Positions 45,282-53,281 of a stretch of DNA of 64,000 bases are shown here, in pieces. The stretch's first letter is position 1. Every line of letters begins with the position of its first letter. The translations under genes were made by a program, and so were the position numbers. Under the pieces are notes generated by a model. That model did not search any database. It worked only from the letters and a program-made list of their open reading frames with translations, and was not told the DNA's origin. This stretch comes from an uncultured Gammaproteobacteria bacterium (GTDB taxonomy: Bacteria > Pseudomonadota > Gammaproteobacteria > UBA6429 > Thiohalophilaceae), in contig CALBTB010000010.1 of the NCBI GenBank assembly GCA_937967995.1, positions 248,001 through 312,000 on the forward strand, written 5' to 3'.

Positions 45282-45513
45282 AGTCTTCCTTTGAGTTACA
45301 GCCATTCGGAATTCCTTGAAGTATATATAAGGTATACCAGTGCTTTTAAGCTGGCGCAAGGTTATCCTATAAGTGGCATAAAAAATGCGACCGGCGTCAC
45401 TCGCCTGTATCGACTGGACTTTCCGAATCTTGAATATAGATTAGTCAAATTCGAACTGGTTCCATATAAGACAATTGTAAGAAAAAGTTACATAGTAAAT
45501 AAGAGGTTAGAAC

Positions 45514-45930
45514 ATGCAGGCACGTATCAAATGGGCCGGGGCAGCGGCATTTGAGGGCACCTCAGGCACTGGTCATTCTGTCACCATGGACGGGGCGCCG
45601 GAGTATGGTGGCGAAAATAAGGGGCCTCGGCCGATGGAAATGTTGCTGCTGGGCCTGGGCGGATGCTCGGCGTTTGACGTGGTGCTGATCCTGAAGAAAT
45701 CTCGTCAGGCTATTGAGGATGTGGAAGTGGAAATCGAAGCCGAGCGTGCAGAATCTGAGCCGAAGGTATTCACGCGTATTCATGTGCATTTCATCGTCAA
45801 AGGTAAAGACCTGAACGAAAATCGTGTTGAACGTGCCGTGCAGTTGTCGGCAGAAAAGTATTGTTCGGCGTCTATTATGCTGGGCAAGACAGCAGAAATC
45901 ACGCATGATTTCGAAATAATTCCAACCTGA
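45514..45930 (+). CDS. OsmC-family protein
   Basis: A 138-residue peroxiredoxin-like protein. The two family cysteines are Cys51 (in LGLGGCSAFD) and Cys117 (in AEKYCSAS). It is the YhfA-like subgroup of OsmC, which neighbours crp in many gammaproteobacteria. It is divergent from crp across 232 bases and starts a forward run with the DUF885 gene. Hydroperoxide reduction is the family activity, not shown for this subgroup. Confidence 0.88.
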   Translation: MQARIKWAGAAAFEGTSGTGHSVTMDGAPEYGGENKGPRPMEMLLLGLGGCSAFDVVLILKKSRQAIEDVEVEIEAERAESEPKVFTRIHVHFIVKGKDLNENRVERAVQLSAEKYCSASIMLGKTAEITHDFEIIPT

Positions 45931-45955
45931 TCTGTAACTGGGAAACCAAGCCTGC

Positions 45956-47590
45956 GTGTCAGAATTTAACGAACTCATAGACAGTTATTACCGCGCCTGG
46001 TTTCGATTTCATCCGGAGCGCGCGGTTGATCTGGGTGTCGATGGTTACAGTGACCTGCTCGATCCATATGGTGATGATGATATCGGTGCGTTAATCACGC
46101 TGAATGAAAAATTACTCGACGCGGTCGATACCATTAATCTCGACAAACTCGATGCGGATCAAAAAATTGACCTGCAACTCATGCATGGTCAGGCACTGAT
46201 TGAAAGCAAACAGTTAATCGATATCGACTGGCGCACTCGCGACCCCGGACGCTTTTTACCGGTCAACGCAATTTATCAACTGACTATTCGGCCGGTGAAG
46301 GATCGTTGTGGATCTTTACAGAAACGGCTTGCCGCGATTCCCGGGCATTTGCGTGCTGCACGCGGTCATCTGTTGAGTGAACCGGAATCGATTCCGTCAG
46401 TGTGGCTGGAGTCGGCGATCACCGAAGCACAGGAAGGCGCGCGTTACTTACGCGGGCTTGAATCGCATCCGTTTATTACACCGTGTAAATTATTTGAAGA
46501 CCTGGAAAAAGCGGCACGCGCGCTGGATGATTATGCACGCTTCCTTGAGCGTGATATTGCCGGTCGTGCGCAGGGTGATTTTGCCTGTGGCCGTGACATG
46601 TTCGAACTCAAGCTCAAGTATCTGCACGGGCTGGATATCGATGCGGATAGCTTACGCAACTTTGGACAGTCTTTGTATGATCGTGTCTGGAAAGAACTGA
46701 TCGCGGTTACACAGGAATTACAAGGTGACGATAACGTGATGGCGATGACGGATCGAATTCGCCAGATGAATCCGGCGGGTGAATCCATTCTGGAAGCGTA
46801 TAGAGCCGGTATGAAGGCGGCACATAAATTTTTAAAACAGCATGACCTGGTGACGATACCGGAAACCAACTTTTTGCATGTTGTCGAGACACCCAGATTT
46901 TTACAGCACCGGATACCGTTTGCAGCATATATGGATCCAATGCCAACCGATCCGTCACAAACCGGTTACTATTATGTGACGCCACCGCAGGACGATGACA
47001 GTCGCGGTGAACATAACCTGATTGGATTACGCCATACCTGTGTGCATGAAGCCTGGCCCGGTCATCATCTGCAGTTTGTTACCGCCAACCACGATCAACG
47101 TTCCCGTACCTTGCCACGGCTGACCAACCCATCGGCCACGTTATATGAAGGCTGGGCCTTATACTCGGAACAGCTTATGCAGGAACAGGGGTTTCTGGAT
47201 CAACCGGAATCGCAGTTCATCTTGCTCAAGGACAGATTATGGCGTGCGTTGCGGGTCATGCTGGATGTAGATTTACACGTGCATGGCCAGACGCTCGATA
47301 CCGCCGCTAAGACCATGTGTGACAATCTGGGGTTCAGCCGCGCCCAGGCCATGGGCGATCTGAACTGGTATACCCACGCACCGACGGTGCCCATGGGCTA
47401 CGCCACTGGCTGGGCGCTGATTACGCAGACGCGCGAGCGTCTGCAGGCCATTCAAAGCGAGTCATCGCTAAAAGATTTCCATGATCGCCTGTTGTCAGCC
47501 GGCAGTATCGGTCTGCCATGGGTGTTAAGGCATTGTTTTGGCGAGCCGTTGTGGCAGAGCGTGCGGCAGTCTGTTTTTCCCGTCAATTAG
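45956..47590 (+). CDS. DUF885-family metallopeptidase-like protein
   Basis: A 544-residue protein of the DUF885 family, a group related to M3-like zinc carboxypeptidases. The metal motif HEAWPGHH is at residues 364-371, followed by LYEGWALYSEQLM with a further likely ligand Glu. The start is GTG 45956; it gives the sequence SEFNELIDSYYRAWFRFHPERAVDLG, the expected N-terminus. No signal peptide is visible. It lies 25 bases after the OsmC gene. The substrate is unknown. Confidence 0.85.
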   Translation: MSEFNELIDSYYRAWFRFHPERAVDLGVDGYSDLLDPYGDDDIGALITLNEKLLDAVDTINLDKLDADQKIDLQLMHGQALIESKQLIDIDWRTRDPGRFLPVNAIYQLTIRPVKDRCGSLQKRLAAIPGHLRAARGHLLSEPESIPSVWLESAITEAQEGARYLRGLESHPFITPCKLFEDLEKAARALDDYARFLERDIAGRAQGDFACGRDMFELKLKYLHGLDIDADSLRNFGQSLYDRVWKELIAVTQELQGDDNVMAMTDRIRQMNPAGESILEAYRAGMKAAHKFLKQHDLVTIPETNFLHVVETPRFLQHRIPFAAYMDPMPTDPSQTGYYYVTPPQDDDSRGEHNLIGLRHTCVHEAWPGHHLQFVTANHDQRSRTLPRLTNPSATLYEGWALYSEQLMQEQGFLDQPESQFILLKDRLWRALRVMLDVDLHVHGQTLDTAAKTMCDNLGFSRAQAMGDLNWYTHAPTVPMGYATGWALITQTRERLQAIQSESSLKDFHDRLLSAGSIGLPWVLRHCFGEPLWQSVRQSVFPVN

Positions 47591-47661
47591 CAACTTCTCA
47601 ACCGCCATAGATTTGCTACAATCCGGTTCCTGTTTCACATGCCTGGGAGCCTTCAACCACC

Positions 47662-48054
47662 ATGCAACGTCCTCCCGCTACTGCCGGATTACACCATATT
47701 GCACTGTATGTCGAAGACATGGGGGCGTGTGAGAAATTTTATACCGACTTGCTGGGTATGGATGTCGAATGGCGGCCTGATGATGACAATGTCTACCTGA
47801 GTTCCGGCAAGGATAACCTGGCGTTACATCGGGCAAAGGCGGAACTGGATGGCAAGCAGCGCCTGGATCATATCGGCTTCATCCTGCGTAAACCGGAAGA
47901 CGTCGATGCCTGGTATGCATTTTTAAATGAGCATGATGTGCCGATGCGGTCGAAGCCGAAAACTCATCGCGATGGCGCGCGTAGTTTTTATTGTGAAGAC
48001 CCGGCGGGTGTGGTGGTGCAGATGATTTATCATCCGCCGTTAGAATCGATTTGA
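47662..48054 (+). CDS. Glyoxalase/VOC-family protein
   Basis: A 130-residue vicinal-oxygen-chelate protein. The N-terminal GLHHIALYVEDMGACEKFY and the later RLDHIGFILRKPEDVDAWY are the paired beta-alpha-beta units, with His and Glu as likely metal ligands. The C-terminal FYCEDPAGVVVQMIY is typical. It could act on a thiol adduct or as a small dioxygenase; the reaction cannot be predicted. It is 71 bases after the DUF885 gene. Confidence 0.85.
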   Translation: MQRPPATAGLHHIALYVEDMGACEKFYTDLLGMDVEWRPDDDNVYLSSGKDNLALHRAKAELDGKQRLDHIGFILRKPEDVDAWYAFLNEHDVPMRSKPKTHRDGARSFYCEDPAGVVVQMIYHPPLESI

Positions 48055-48075
48055 ATGAATTTGTGGATTTGCTAA

Positions 48076-48879
48076 ATGACAACCAATGCACGCAAAATTA
48101 AATTACATGGTTTCAACAACCTGACCAAGACGCTCAGCTTCAATATCTATGATATTAATTTTGCCGAGACGCAGGAGCAGCAGTCCGCTTACATCGAGTA
48201 TATCGATGAGGAGTACAATGCCGAGCGCCTGACAAACATCCTGACCGACGTGGCGGAGATTATTGGTGCCAATATTCTGAATATTGCACGCCAGGATTAC
48301 GATCCGCAGGGTGCCAGTGTCACCATGCTGATTTCCGAAGAGCCGATTGCGGCGGAAAACCTGTCTAACCTTGAAACACCCGGCCCGATTCCGGAAGCCA
48401 TTGCCGCGCACCTGGACAAGAGTCACATTACGGTTCATACCTATCCGGAAAGTCATCCTGATGCGGGTATCAGCACCTTTCGCGCCGACATCGATGTCTC
48501 CACCTGCGGGCGTATTTCACCGTTGAAGGCGTTGAATTACCTGATTCACAGTTTTGATTCGGACATCGTCATCATGGATTACCGGGTGCGTGGTTTTACC
48601 CGTGACGTGAAGGGCCGCAAGCACTACATCGATCACAAGATCAATTCTATTCAGAACTTCATTGGTAAGGATATACAGCAGTTGTACCAGATGATCGATG
48701 TGAATGTTTACCAGGAAAATATTTTCCACACCAAGATGGTACTCAAGGAATTTGAACTGGATGATTATCTGTTTGGTGTCAATGAAACCGATTTACCGGT
48801 TGCCAAGCGCAAGAAAATTCGCAAGGCCTTGAGCGAGGAAATGCTGGAGATCTTTTACGGGCAGAACATGACCCGTTAA
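48076..48879 (+). CDS. speD: S-adenosylmethionine decarboxylase proenzyme, E. coli-type
   Basis: A 267-residue proenzyme that supplies decarboxylated SAM for spermidine synthesis. Self-cleavage is expected between Lys115 and Ser116 in HLDKSHITVHTYPESHP, the site that forms the pyruvoyl group. The length and N-terminus match the SpeD type of E. coli (264 residues), not the short archaeal/Bacillus type. speE is not in view. It lies between the VOC gene and the convergent coq7, as in Pseudomonas. Confidence 0.95.
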   Translation: MTTNARKIKLHGFNNLTKTLSFNIYDINFAETQEQQSAYIEYIDEEYNAERLTNILTDVAEIIGANILNIARQDYDPQGASVTMLISEEPIAAENLSNLETPGPIPEAIAAHLDKSHITVHTYPESHPDAGISTFRADIDVSTCGRISPLKALNYLIHSFDSDIVIMDYRVRGFTRDVKGRKHYIDHKINSIQNFIGKDIQQLYQMIDVNVYQENIFHTKMVLKEFELDDYLFGVNETDLPVAKRKKIRKALSEEMLEIFYGQNMTR

Positions 48880-48893
48880 CTGTTCGTTAGCGC

Positions 48894-49532
48894 TTAAATC
48901 CAGTACGCCGAGCGGGTCATCACTTTTGAAGTCAGTCGCATCAGACCCTTGATGGGCGGTGGCAGGTCCATAGCGCCGGATTCAATCGCTGTGGTGGCAT
49001 GCTTGCCTTCATCTTCCTTCATCTGTTCCAGAATGGCGCGACTCTTGTCGTCTCTGAAAGAAATGGTGTGCAGGTGTTCGTCGAGATGGGCCACCACCTG
49101 TTTTTCGGTTTCCGCCACAAATCCCAGGCTCCATTTATCACCGGCCAGCCCGGCCAGTGCACCAATGGCCACCGAACCGGCATACCAGATCGGGTCGAGA
49201 TACGAGGTGTGGGTGCCCAGCTCCTGAATGCGTGTCGCGCACCAGTTGAGATGATCGTTTTCTTCCTGCGCGGCTTCCTGCATTTTGCCCCGGACCTCAG
49301 GCAGTTTGGCGGTCAGCGCCTGACCCTGATAGAGCCCCTGCGCCGCGACTTCACCGGCATGGTTGATGCGCATCAGGCGACCGGACAGGGTTTTATCCTG
49401 CTCCGATAACTCGTTGTCCGGCTGGGTGTTCGCCGGGCTCTCACGCACGGCGATGGGTTTACTCAGCACCGTACGCAGGCCGGTGTCGATGACATCGATA
49501 ATCTGGTCAAGAGGTGACAGTGGTCTGTTCAT
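48894..49532 (-). CDS. coq7: 3-demethoxyubiquinol 3-hydroxylase
   Basis: A 212-residue di-iron hydroxylase for the last ring hydroxylation in ubiquinone synthesis. The Glu/His ligands are in RINHAGEVAAQGLYQGQ, EENDHLNWC and EDEGKHATTA. The ATG at 49532 is preferred because the protein starts MNRPLSPLDQIIDV as in the family; 49568 gives an unneeded extension. It is the Coq7/UbiF-replacing enzyme of many gammaproteobacteria. Presence implies aerobic respiration. Confidence 0.94.
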   Translation of the reverse strand: MNRPLSPLDQIIDVIDTGLRTVLSKPIAVRESPANTQPDNELSEQDKTLSGRLMRINHAGEVAAQGLYQGQALTAKLPEVRGKMQEAAQEENDHLNWCATRIQELGTHTSYLDPIWYAGSVAIGALAGLAGDKWSLGFVAETEKQVVAHLDEHLHTISFRDDKSRAILEQMKEDEGKHATTAIESGAMDLPPPIKGLMRLTSKVMTRSAYWI

Positions 49533-49603
49533 GTAAACAAGATAGCCGACCTTAGCGGTCCCTGACAAGCGCGGTGGTGACGCTTTGTATATAATGGCCG
49601 CCC

Positions 49604-49912
49604 ATGGGAGTTTACCGTCATCACGTCTTTTTCTGCACCAACCAGCGCGAGCCGGGCGAGGCCTGTTGTGCGGATTTCGATGCGCGCAGCATGCGTGATT
49701 ACGTCAAGGCGCGCACCAAGGAGCTGGGCATCCATGGTGAAGGCCACATAAGAATTAATATCGCTGGCTGTCTCGGTCGCTGTGAGCTGGGGCCGGTGGT
49801 GGTCGTGTATCCCGAGGAAGTCTGGTACACCTACGTCGACAAGGATGACCTGGACGAAATTATCGAGGAACACCTGGTTCACGGGCGGGTTGTCGAGCGA
49901 CTTCGTATCTAG
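49604..49912 (+). CDS. Thioredoxin-like [2Fe-2S] ferredoxin
   Basis: A 102-residue protein of the thioredoxin-fold [2Fe-2S] family. Cluster ligands are Cys11, Cys21 or Cys22, Cys56 and Cys60 (IAGCLGRCELGP). The overall order matches small ferredoxins near NuoE-like proteins and the Cobalt/Fe-S maintenance family. It is 4 bases ahead of the hydrolase gene and probably cotranscribed. Its electron partner is unknown. Confidence 0.87.
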   Translation: MGVYRHHVFFCTNQREPGEACCADFDARSMRDYVKARTKELGIHGEGHIRINIAGCLGRCELGPVVVVYPEEVWYTYVDKDDLDEIIEEHLVHGRVVERLRI

Positions 49913-49915
49913 TCG

Positions 49916-50539
49916 ATGCAGCAGGGCAGGCAATTCATTCAGGGTCCGGCGGGGCAACTTGAAACGGATATTTCCATTCCCCCGAACTGGCAACCTGGTA
50001 TGCCAGTCGCGGTCTGCTGTCACCCACATCCCCTGCACGGCGGCACCATGCAAAACAAGGTCGTGCATATTCTGGCTAAAACGTTTAATGCCCTGGGTGC
50101 TGTGGCGGTGCGCTTCAATTTTCGCGGTGTGGGCAAATCAGAGGGAGAGTTCGATCACGGCCAGGGCGAGGGTGAAGACCTGCGTGCCGTGGTTGATTTT
50201 ATAAAGGCACAAAGCGGTGATTCACCGTTATGGCTGGCCGGGTTTTCCTTCGGCGCCTTTGTCGCGTTACGTATGCATGGGCAATTACACCCGGCGCGGC
50301 TACTGCTGGTGGCGCCTCCCATCAACCTGTACTCCGAAATCACCACTATCAAGGTCGTCACTAATGACTGGCTGCTGGTGCAGGGTGGGGGAGATGACGT
50401 GGTCCCGGCTGAACTGGTTCGGCGCTGGGGAAATACCCAGGCGAACAACCCGAGCCTGATCTGGGATGACGAGGCCGGTCACTTTTTCCATGGCAAATTG
50501 ACCTGGTTACAGGACCAGATCCTGCAATATTGGCAATAA
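49916..50539 (+). CDS. Alpha/beta hydrolase, COG2945-like
   Basis: A 207-residue hydrolase with the oxyanion CCHPHPLHGGTMQNK block, the nucleophile elbow GFSFG and the late Asp/His of DEAGHFFHG. The HPHPxxGG motif is diagnostic of this short alpha/beta hydrolase group. It has no signal peptide and is thought to hydrolyse esters, without a known substrate. It is the second gene of a pair with the ferredoxin. Confidence 0.87.
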   Translation: MQQGRQFIQGPAGQLETDISIPPNWQPGMPVAVCCHPHPLHGGTMQNKVVHILAKTFNALGAVAVRFNFRGVGKSEGEFDHGQGEGEDLRAVVDFIKAQSGDSPLWLAGFSFGAFVALRMHGQLHPARLLLVAPPINLYSEITTIKVVTNDWLLVQGGGDDVVPAELVRRWGNTQANNPSLIWDDEAGHFFHGKLTWLQDQILQYWQ

Positions 50540-50608
50540 CCACTACGTCGATTGTAGAGCTGGGTGGTTAGTGGGTGCTCGCTTCGTGTCCAGGGCGCTG
50601 AACTCATG

Positions 50609-50686
50609 CCGTCATTCCCGAAAATCCCTTTAAATACAGTTTCTTATCTGTCCGCACCGTCGTAGTGCAGAAAATGACGGTTTTTT
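50609..50686 (+). terminator. Possible terminator after the hydrolase gene
   Basis: CCGTCATT (50609-50616) pairs with AATGACGG (50673-50680), which runs into six T residues. The loop is long (56 bases) but contains the smaller stem GCAC/GTGC. The T-run touches the -35 of the rplM promoter. A weaker call because of the loop size. Confidence 0.45.
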
Positions 50687-50687
50687 G

Positions 50688-50716
50688 TTGACAGAAATTT
50701 ACAAAATCACTATATT
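50688..50716 (+). promoter_or_regulatory. Sigma-70 promoter upstream of rplM
   Basis: A consensus TTGACA (50688-50693) is followed at exactly 17 bases by TATATT (50711-50716). The start would lie near 50723, giving a leader of about 190 bases to rplM. It is one of the strongest promoter matches in the window. Confidence 0.85.
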
Positions 50717-50767
50717 AGCAAATACTGATTTTGACTCCTCCATCCTCCTTATGGTGGTATTTAATAC

Positions 50768-50804
50768 CGGCGCGGATTCCCCCCTTTACCGCGCCGTTTT
50801 TTTT
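50768..50804 (+). terminator. Perfect intrinsic terminator in the rplM leader
   Basis: CGGCGCGG (50768-50775) and CCGCGCCG (50789-50796) pair perfectly around a 13-base loop and run into eight T residues. It lies between the promoter and rplM, so transcription must read through it to reach the gene. The 80-base product upstream of it could be a short RNA or an attenuated leader. Smaller stems (GGTAT/ATACC near 50755) lie before it. Confidence 0.85.
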
Positions 50805-50911
50805 GCCCGCAACCTATGCCCGGCCTCAAAATGGCCTTGTCTGTGTTAGCGATTTTCTGTACCATTCCGCCTCTTTTTTCCGGCATGTAAGCCTATTTTG
50901 GAGCAGTATTT

Positions 50912-51340
50912 ATGAAAACGTTTAGCGCCAAGCCGCAAACGGTAAAACGTGACTGGTTTGTCATCGACGCCACAGACAAGGTACTAGGTCGTCTGGCAAC
51001 GGAAGTGGCCAGCCGCCTGCGTGGCAAGCACAAGCCGGAATACACCCCCCATGTGGACACCGGGGACTACATCGTTATCGTCAATGCGGACAAGGTCCGT
51101 CTCACCGGTAACAAGGAAAAGGTCAAAACCTATTACAAACACAGTGGCTATCCGGGTGGCATGAAGGCCAAAACGGTTGAGAAGGTCCGTGAGGCGGCCC
51201 CGGAGCGCATCATTGAGACCGCTGTGAAGGGCATGTTGCCAAAGAACCCACTGGGTCGGGCCATGTTCCGCAAACTGAAGGTCTATGCCGGCCCCGATCA
51301 TCAGCATCAGGCCCAGCAACCCCAGACCCTGGACATTTAA
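50912..51340 (+). CDS. rplM: Ribosomal protein uL13
   Basis: The 142-residue large-subunit protein L13, an early assembly protein. MKTFSAKPQTVKRDWFVIDA, then LGRLATEVASRLRGKHKPEYTPH and the GMLPKNPLGRAMFRKL block are the family signature. It pairs with rpsI 18 bases later, the usual bacterial order. GGAG precedes the ATG. The leader contains a promoter and a terminator, implying control of transcription before the gene. Confidence 0.98.
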   Translation: MKTFSAKPQTVKRDWFVIDATDKVLGRLATEVASRLRGKHKPEYTPHVDTGDYIVIVNADKVRLTGNKEKVKTYYKHSGYPGGMKAKTVEKVREAAPERIIETAVKGMLPKNPLGRAMFRKLKVYAGPDHQHQAQQPQTLDI

Positions 51341-51358
51341 TCAAAGGTTTAATTGAAA

Positions 51359-51748
51359 ATGGCAGAACAGATTTACAGCACAGGTCGTCGCAAAAGCTCC
51401 TCAGCCCGCGTCTACCTGACTCCCGGCAGCGGCAATATCCTGGTGAACCACCGTCCGCTGGACCAGTATTTCGGTCGTGAAACCGCCCGTATGATCGTGC
51501 GCCAGCCCTTACAGGTTGCGGACGCAGAAAATAAATTCGATATCGACGTGTTTGTTCGCGGTGGTGGTGGCAGTGGCCAGGCCGGTGCGATTCGCCACGG
51601 TATCAGCCGTGCCCTGATTCAGCATGATGAGTCCCTGCGTAAGCCGTTACGTAAAGCCGGCTATGTCACTCGCGACGCCCGCGAAGTGGAACGCAAGAAA
51701 GTCGGTCTGCACAAGGCCCGCAAGCGTCCGCAATACTCCAAGCGTTAA
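51359..51748 (+). CDS. rpsI: Ribosomal protein uS9
   Basis: The 129-residue small-subunit protein S9, whose C-terminal tail reaches the tRNA in the P site. The start MAEQIYSTGRRKSSSARV and the end RKRPQYSKR are characteristic. ATG 51359 is preferred to the TTG two codons earlier. It ends with a strong terminator 24 bases after the stop, so rplM-rpsI is a two-gene operon. Confidence 0.98.
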   Translation: MAEQIYSTGRRKSSSARVYLTPGSGNILVNHRPLDQYFGRETARMIVRQPLQVADAENKFDIDVFVRGGGGSGQAGAIRHGISRALIQHDESLRKPLRKAGYVTRDAREVERKKVGLHKARKRPQYSKR

Positions 51749-51771
51749 TTTTTCAGATACACAGTTTCGAC

Positions 51772-51799
51772 AACACCCGCCAACAGGCGGGTGTTTTCG
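51772..51799 (+). terminator. Intrinsic terminator after rpsI
   Basis: AACACCCGCC (51772-51781) pairs with GGCGGGTGTT (51786-51795) around AACA, followed by TTTCGTTT. Only a short T-tract follows but the stem is strong. Confidence 0.85.
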
Positions 51800-51990
51800 T
51801 TTGTGCGCAATTAAATTTCAGTGCCAACTGGGGATTTCGACGATATACAAATGGTGAATCGAGGTTGATGCAAAAATGCAACAAAAAAAGCCACAACATT
51901 AGTAAAATTTAATAAGTTAATATGATTACGTTGTGTGCAATGTGGTAAATATGCAACAAAACGTGATCAAACAAGCATTTACAAACAAAA

Positions 51991-52022
51991 GTGTTGCGTT
52001 ATATGCAACACTCTTGTATAAA
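51991..52022 (+). promoter_or_regulatory. Porin promoter with overlapping operator palindrome
   Basis: TTGCGT (51994-51999) and TATAAA (52017-52022) are 17 bases apart. The palindrome GTGTTGC/GCAACAC (51991-51997 and 52005-52011) covers the -35. Further ATGCAAC copies lie at about 51874 and 51950 upstream. This is the arrangement expected for a regulator site acting on the porin gene. Confidence 0.6.
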
Positions 52023-52070
52023 ACGTCACTGAGTTTACCTAACCTACTCACTCATAAGGAGAGTATTCAT

Positions 52071-53165
52071 ATGAATAAGAAACTGATTGCTGCAGCAATC
52101 GCTGCCGGTTTAGCGGCGCCGATGAGCGCCAATGCAGCGCCGACTGTATACGGTCATCTGCAAGCTGAAATTTCCAGTGAAGATCGCACCCTTAGTACTA
52201 TCGATACAGACCCAACAACCGCGGGTCTCCAAGGTAACGTTACTGATGGTCGTGTTGTTCAAGGTGGCGGTGGTCGCTTCCAGGAAGATATCGGCGTTGA
52301 CGATAACAAACGTGGTCGTTTGGGCGTAAAAGGTAGCGAAGACCTGGGCGGCGGTTTAAAGGCCATCTACAAGTTCGAATGGCAGGTTGATACCACTGAT
52401 GGTAATCCTAATGATGGATCACGTGAGTCATTTGTTGGTCTGAAAGGCGGTTTTGGTCAGGTCGAACTGGGTCGAGTCAAGAGCCCATATAAGTACTACG
52501 GCGGTGTAAAATACGATCCGTTCGTGACCACTGAAATCGAAGCCCGTCGTTACGGTGGTATGTCTACCGGTGACTACGGTCAAAATGGTTTCCTGTCACG
52601 TACACTGGCCTACCAGGGCAAGTTCGGTATGGTAAACATCCGTGCCACTTACGCACCTTCTGAGCAGGACGGTGAAGATGGCGACCTGGGCTTTGGTATC
52701 AAGTTTGGTGACAAGATGTGGGAAGCCGGTTTTGCATGGGCCCATGACGAAGACACCAACAACAGCACTGGTACTGGCGCAACCGATGAAAGCTTCGATG
52801 CAATGAAGATCTTCGGTAAAGTCAAGTTCGGCAACATGGCGGTTCGTGGTCAGTACGAAATGCTGGAAGAAGAGCAAGCAGGTGCTGCTGCTGACCAGGA
52901 AGGTGACATTATTTTCCTCGGCTTTGATATGAAGTTCGGCAAAACCAGCCTGCACATTCAGGCCGCAGAAGGTACCTGGGAAGTGAGCGGTTCACCGGAT
53001 CAGGAAAGTGAATACCTGGCTATCGGTGTGGTTCACAAGTTCTCCAAGAAAACCCGCGTGTTTGCCGGTTACGGGGACATGTCAGTTGATAACATGAACA
53101 ACACAGCAGGCGGTGCAAATGGTGACCGTGATGCACTGACTGTTGGTATGCGTATCGACTTCTAA
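52071..53165 (+). CDS. General outer membrane porin
   Basis: A 364-residue trimeric-type porin. The signal peptide ends ANA-A (about 1-22), and the mature start PTVYGHLQAEISSED is typical of Gram-negative general porins. GSEDLGGGLKAIYKFEW and the FVGLKGGFGQVELGR block are signature segments. It ends in Phe (VGMRIDF). ATG 52071 is preferred, with AAGGAG upstream; an upstream start at 51933 lacks support. It is monocistronic with a terminator of its own. Confidence 0.93.
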   Translation: MNKKLIAAAIAAGLAAPMSANAAPTVYGHLQAEISSEDRTLSTIDTDPTTAGLQGNVTDGRVVQGGGGRFQEDIGVDDNKRGRLGVKGSEDLGGGLKAIYKFEWQVDTTDGNPNDGSRESFVGLKGGFGQVELGRVKSPYKYYGGVKYDPFVTTEIEARRYGGMSTGDYGQNGFLSRTLAYQGKFGMVNIRATYAPSEQDGEDGDLGFGIKFGDKMWEAGFAWAHDEDTNNSTGTGATDESFDAMKIFGKVKFGNMAVRGQYEMLEEEQAGAAADQEGDIIFLGFDMKFGKTSLHIQAAEGTWEVSGSPDQESEYLAIGVVHKFSKKTRVFAGYGDMSVDNMNNTAGGANGDRDALTVGMRIDF

Positions 53166-53189
53166 TAATAACGATATTAGATGTACTTA

Positions 53190-53216
53190 AACGGGACCTT
53201 CGGGTCCCGTTTTTTA
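53190..53216 (+). terminator. Intrinsic terminator after the porin gene
   Basis: AACGGGACC (53190-53198) pairs with GGTCCCGTT (53203-53211) around a stable TTCG tetraloop, then TTTTT. Confidence 0.95.
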
Positions 53217-53281
53217 TTCAGGCATGAGAAAAGGTTTTTACATTACAATCAGACTGGTAAGTCAGAATACGGTCAATCAGA

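Noticed and set aside
49529..50068. A 179-codon minus-strand frame across the ferredoxin and hydrolase genes
   Set aside because: Both plus-strand genes have clear family motifs and ribosome sites; the minus-strand product has none.
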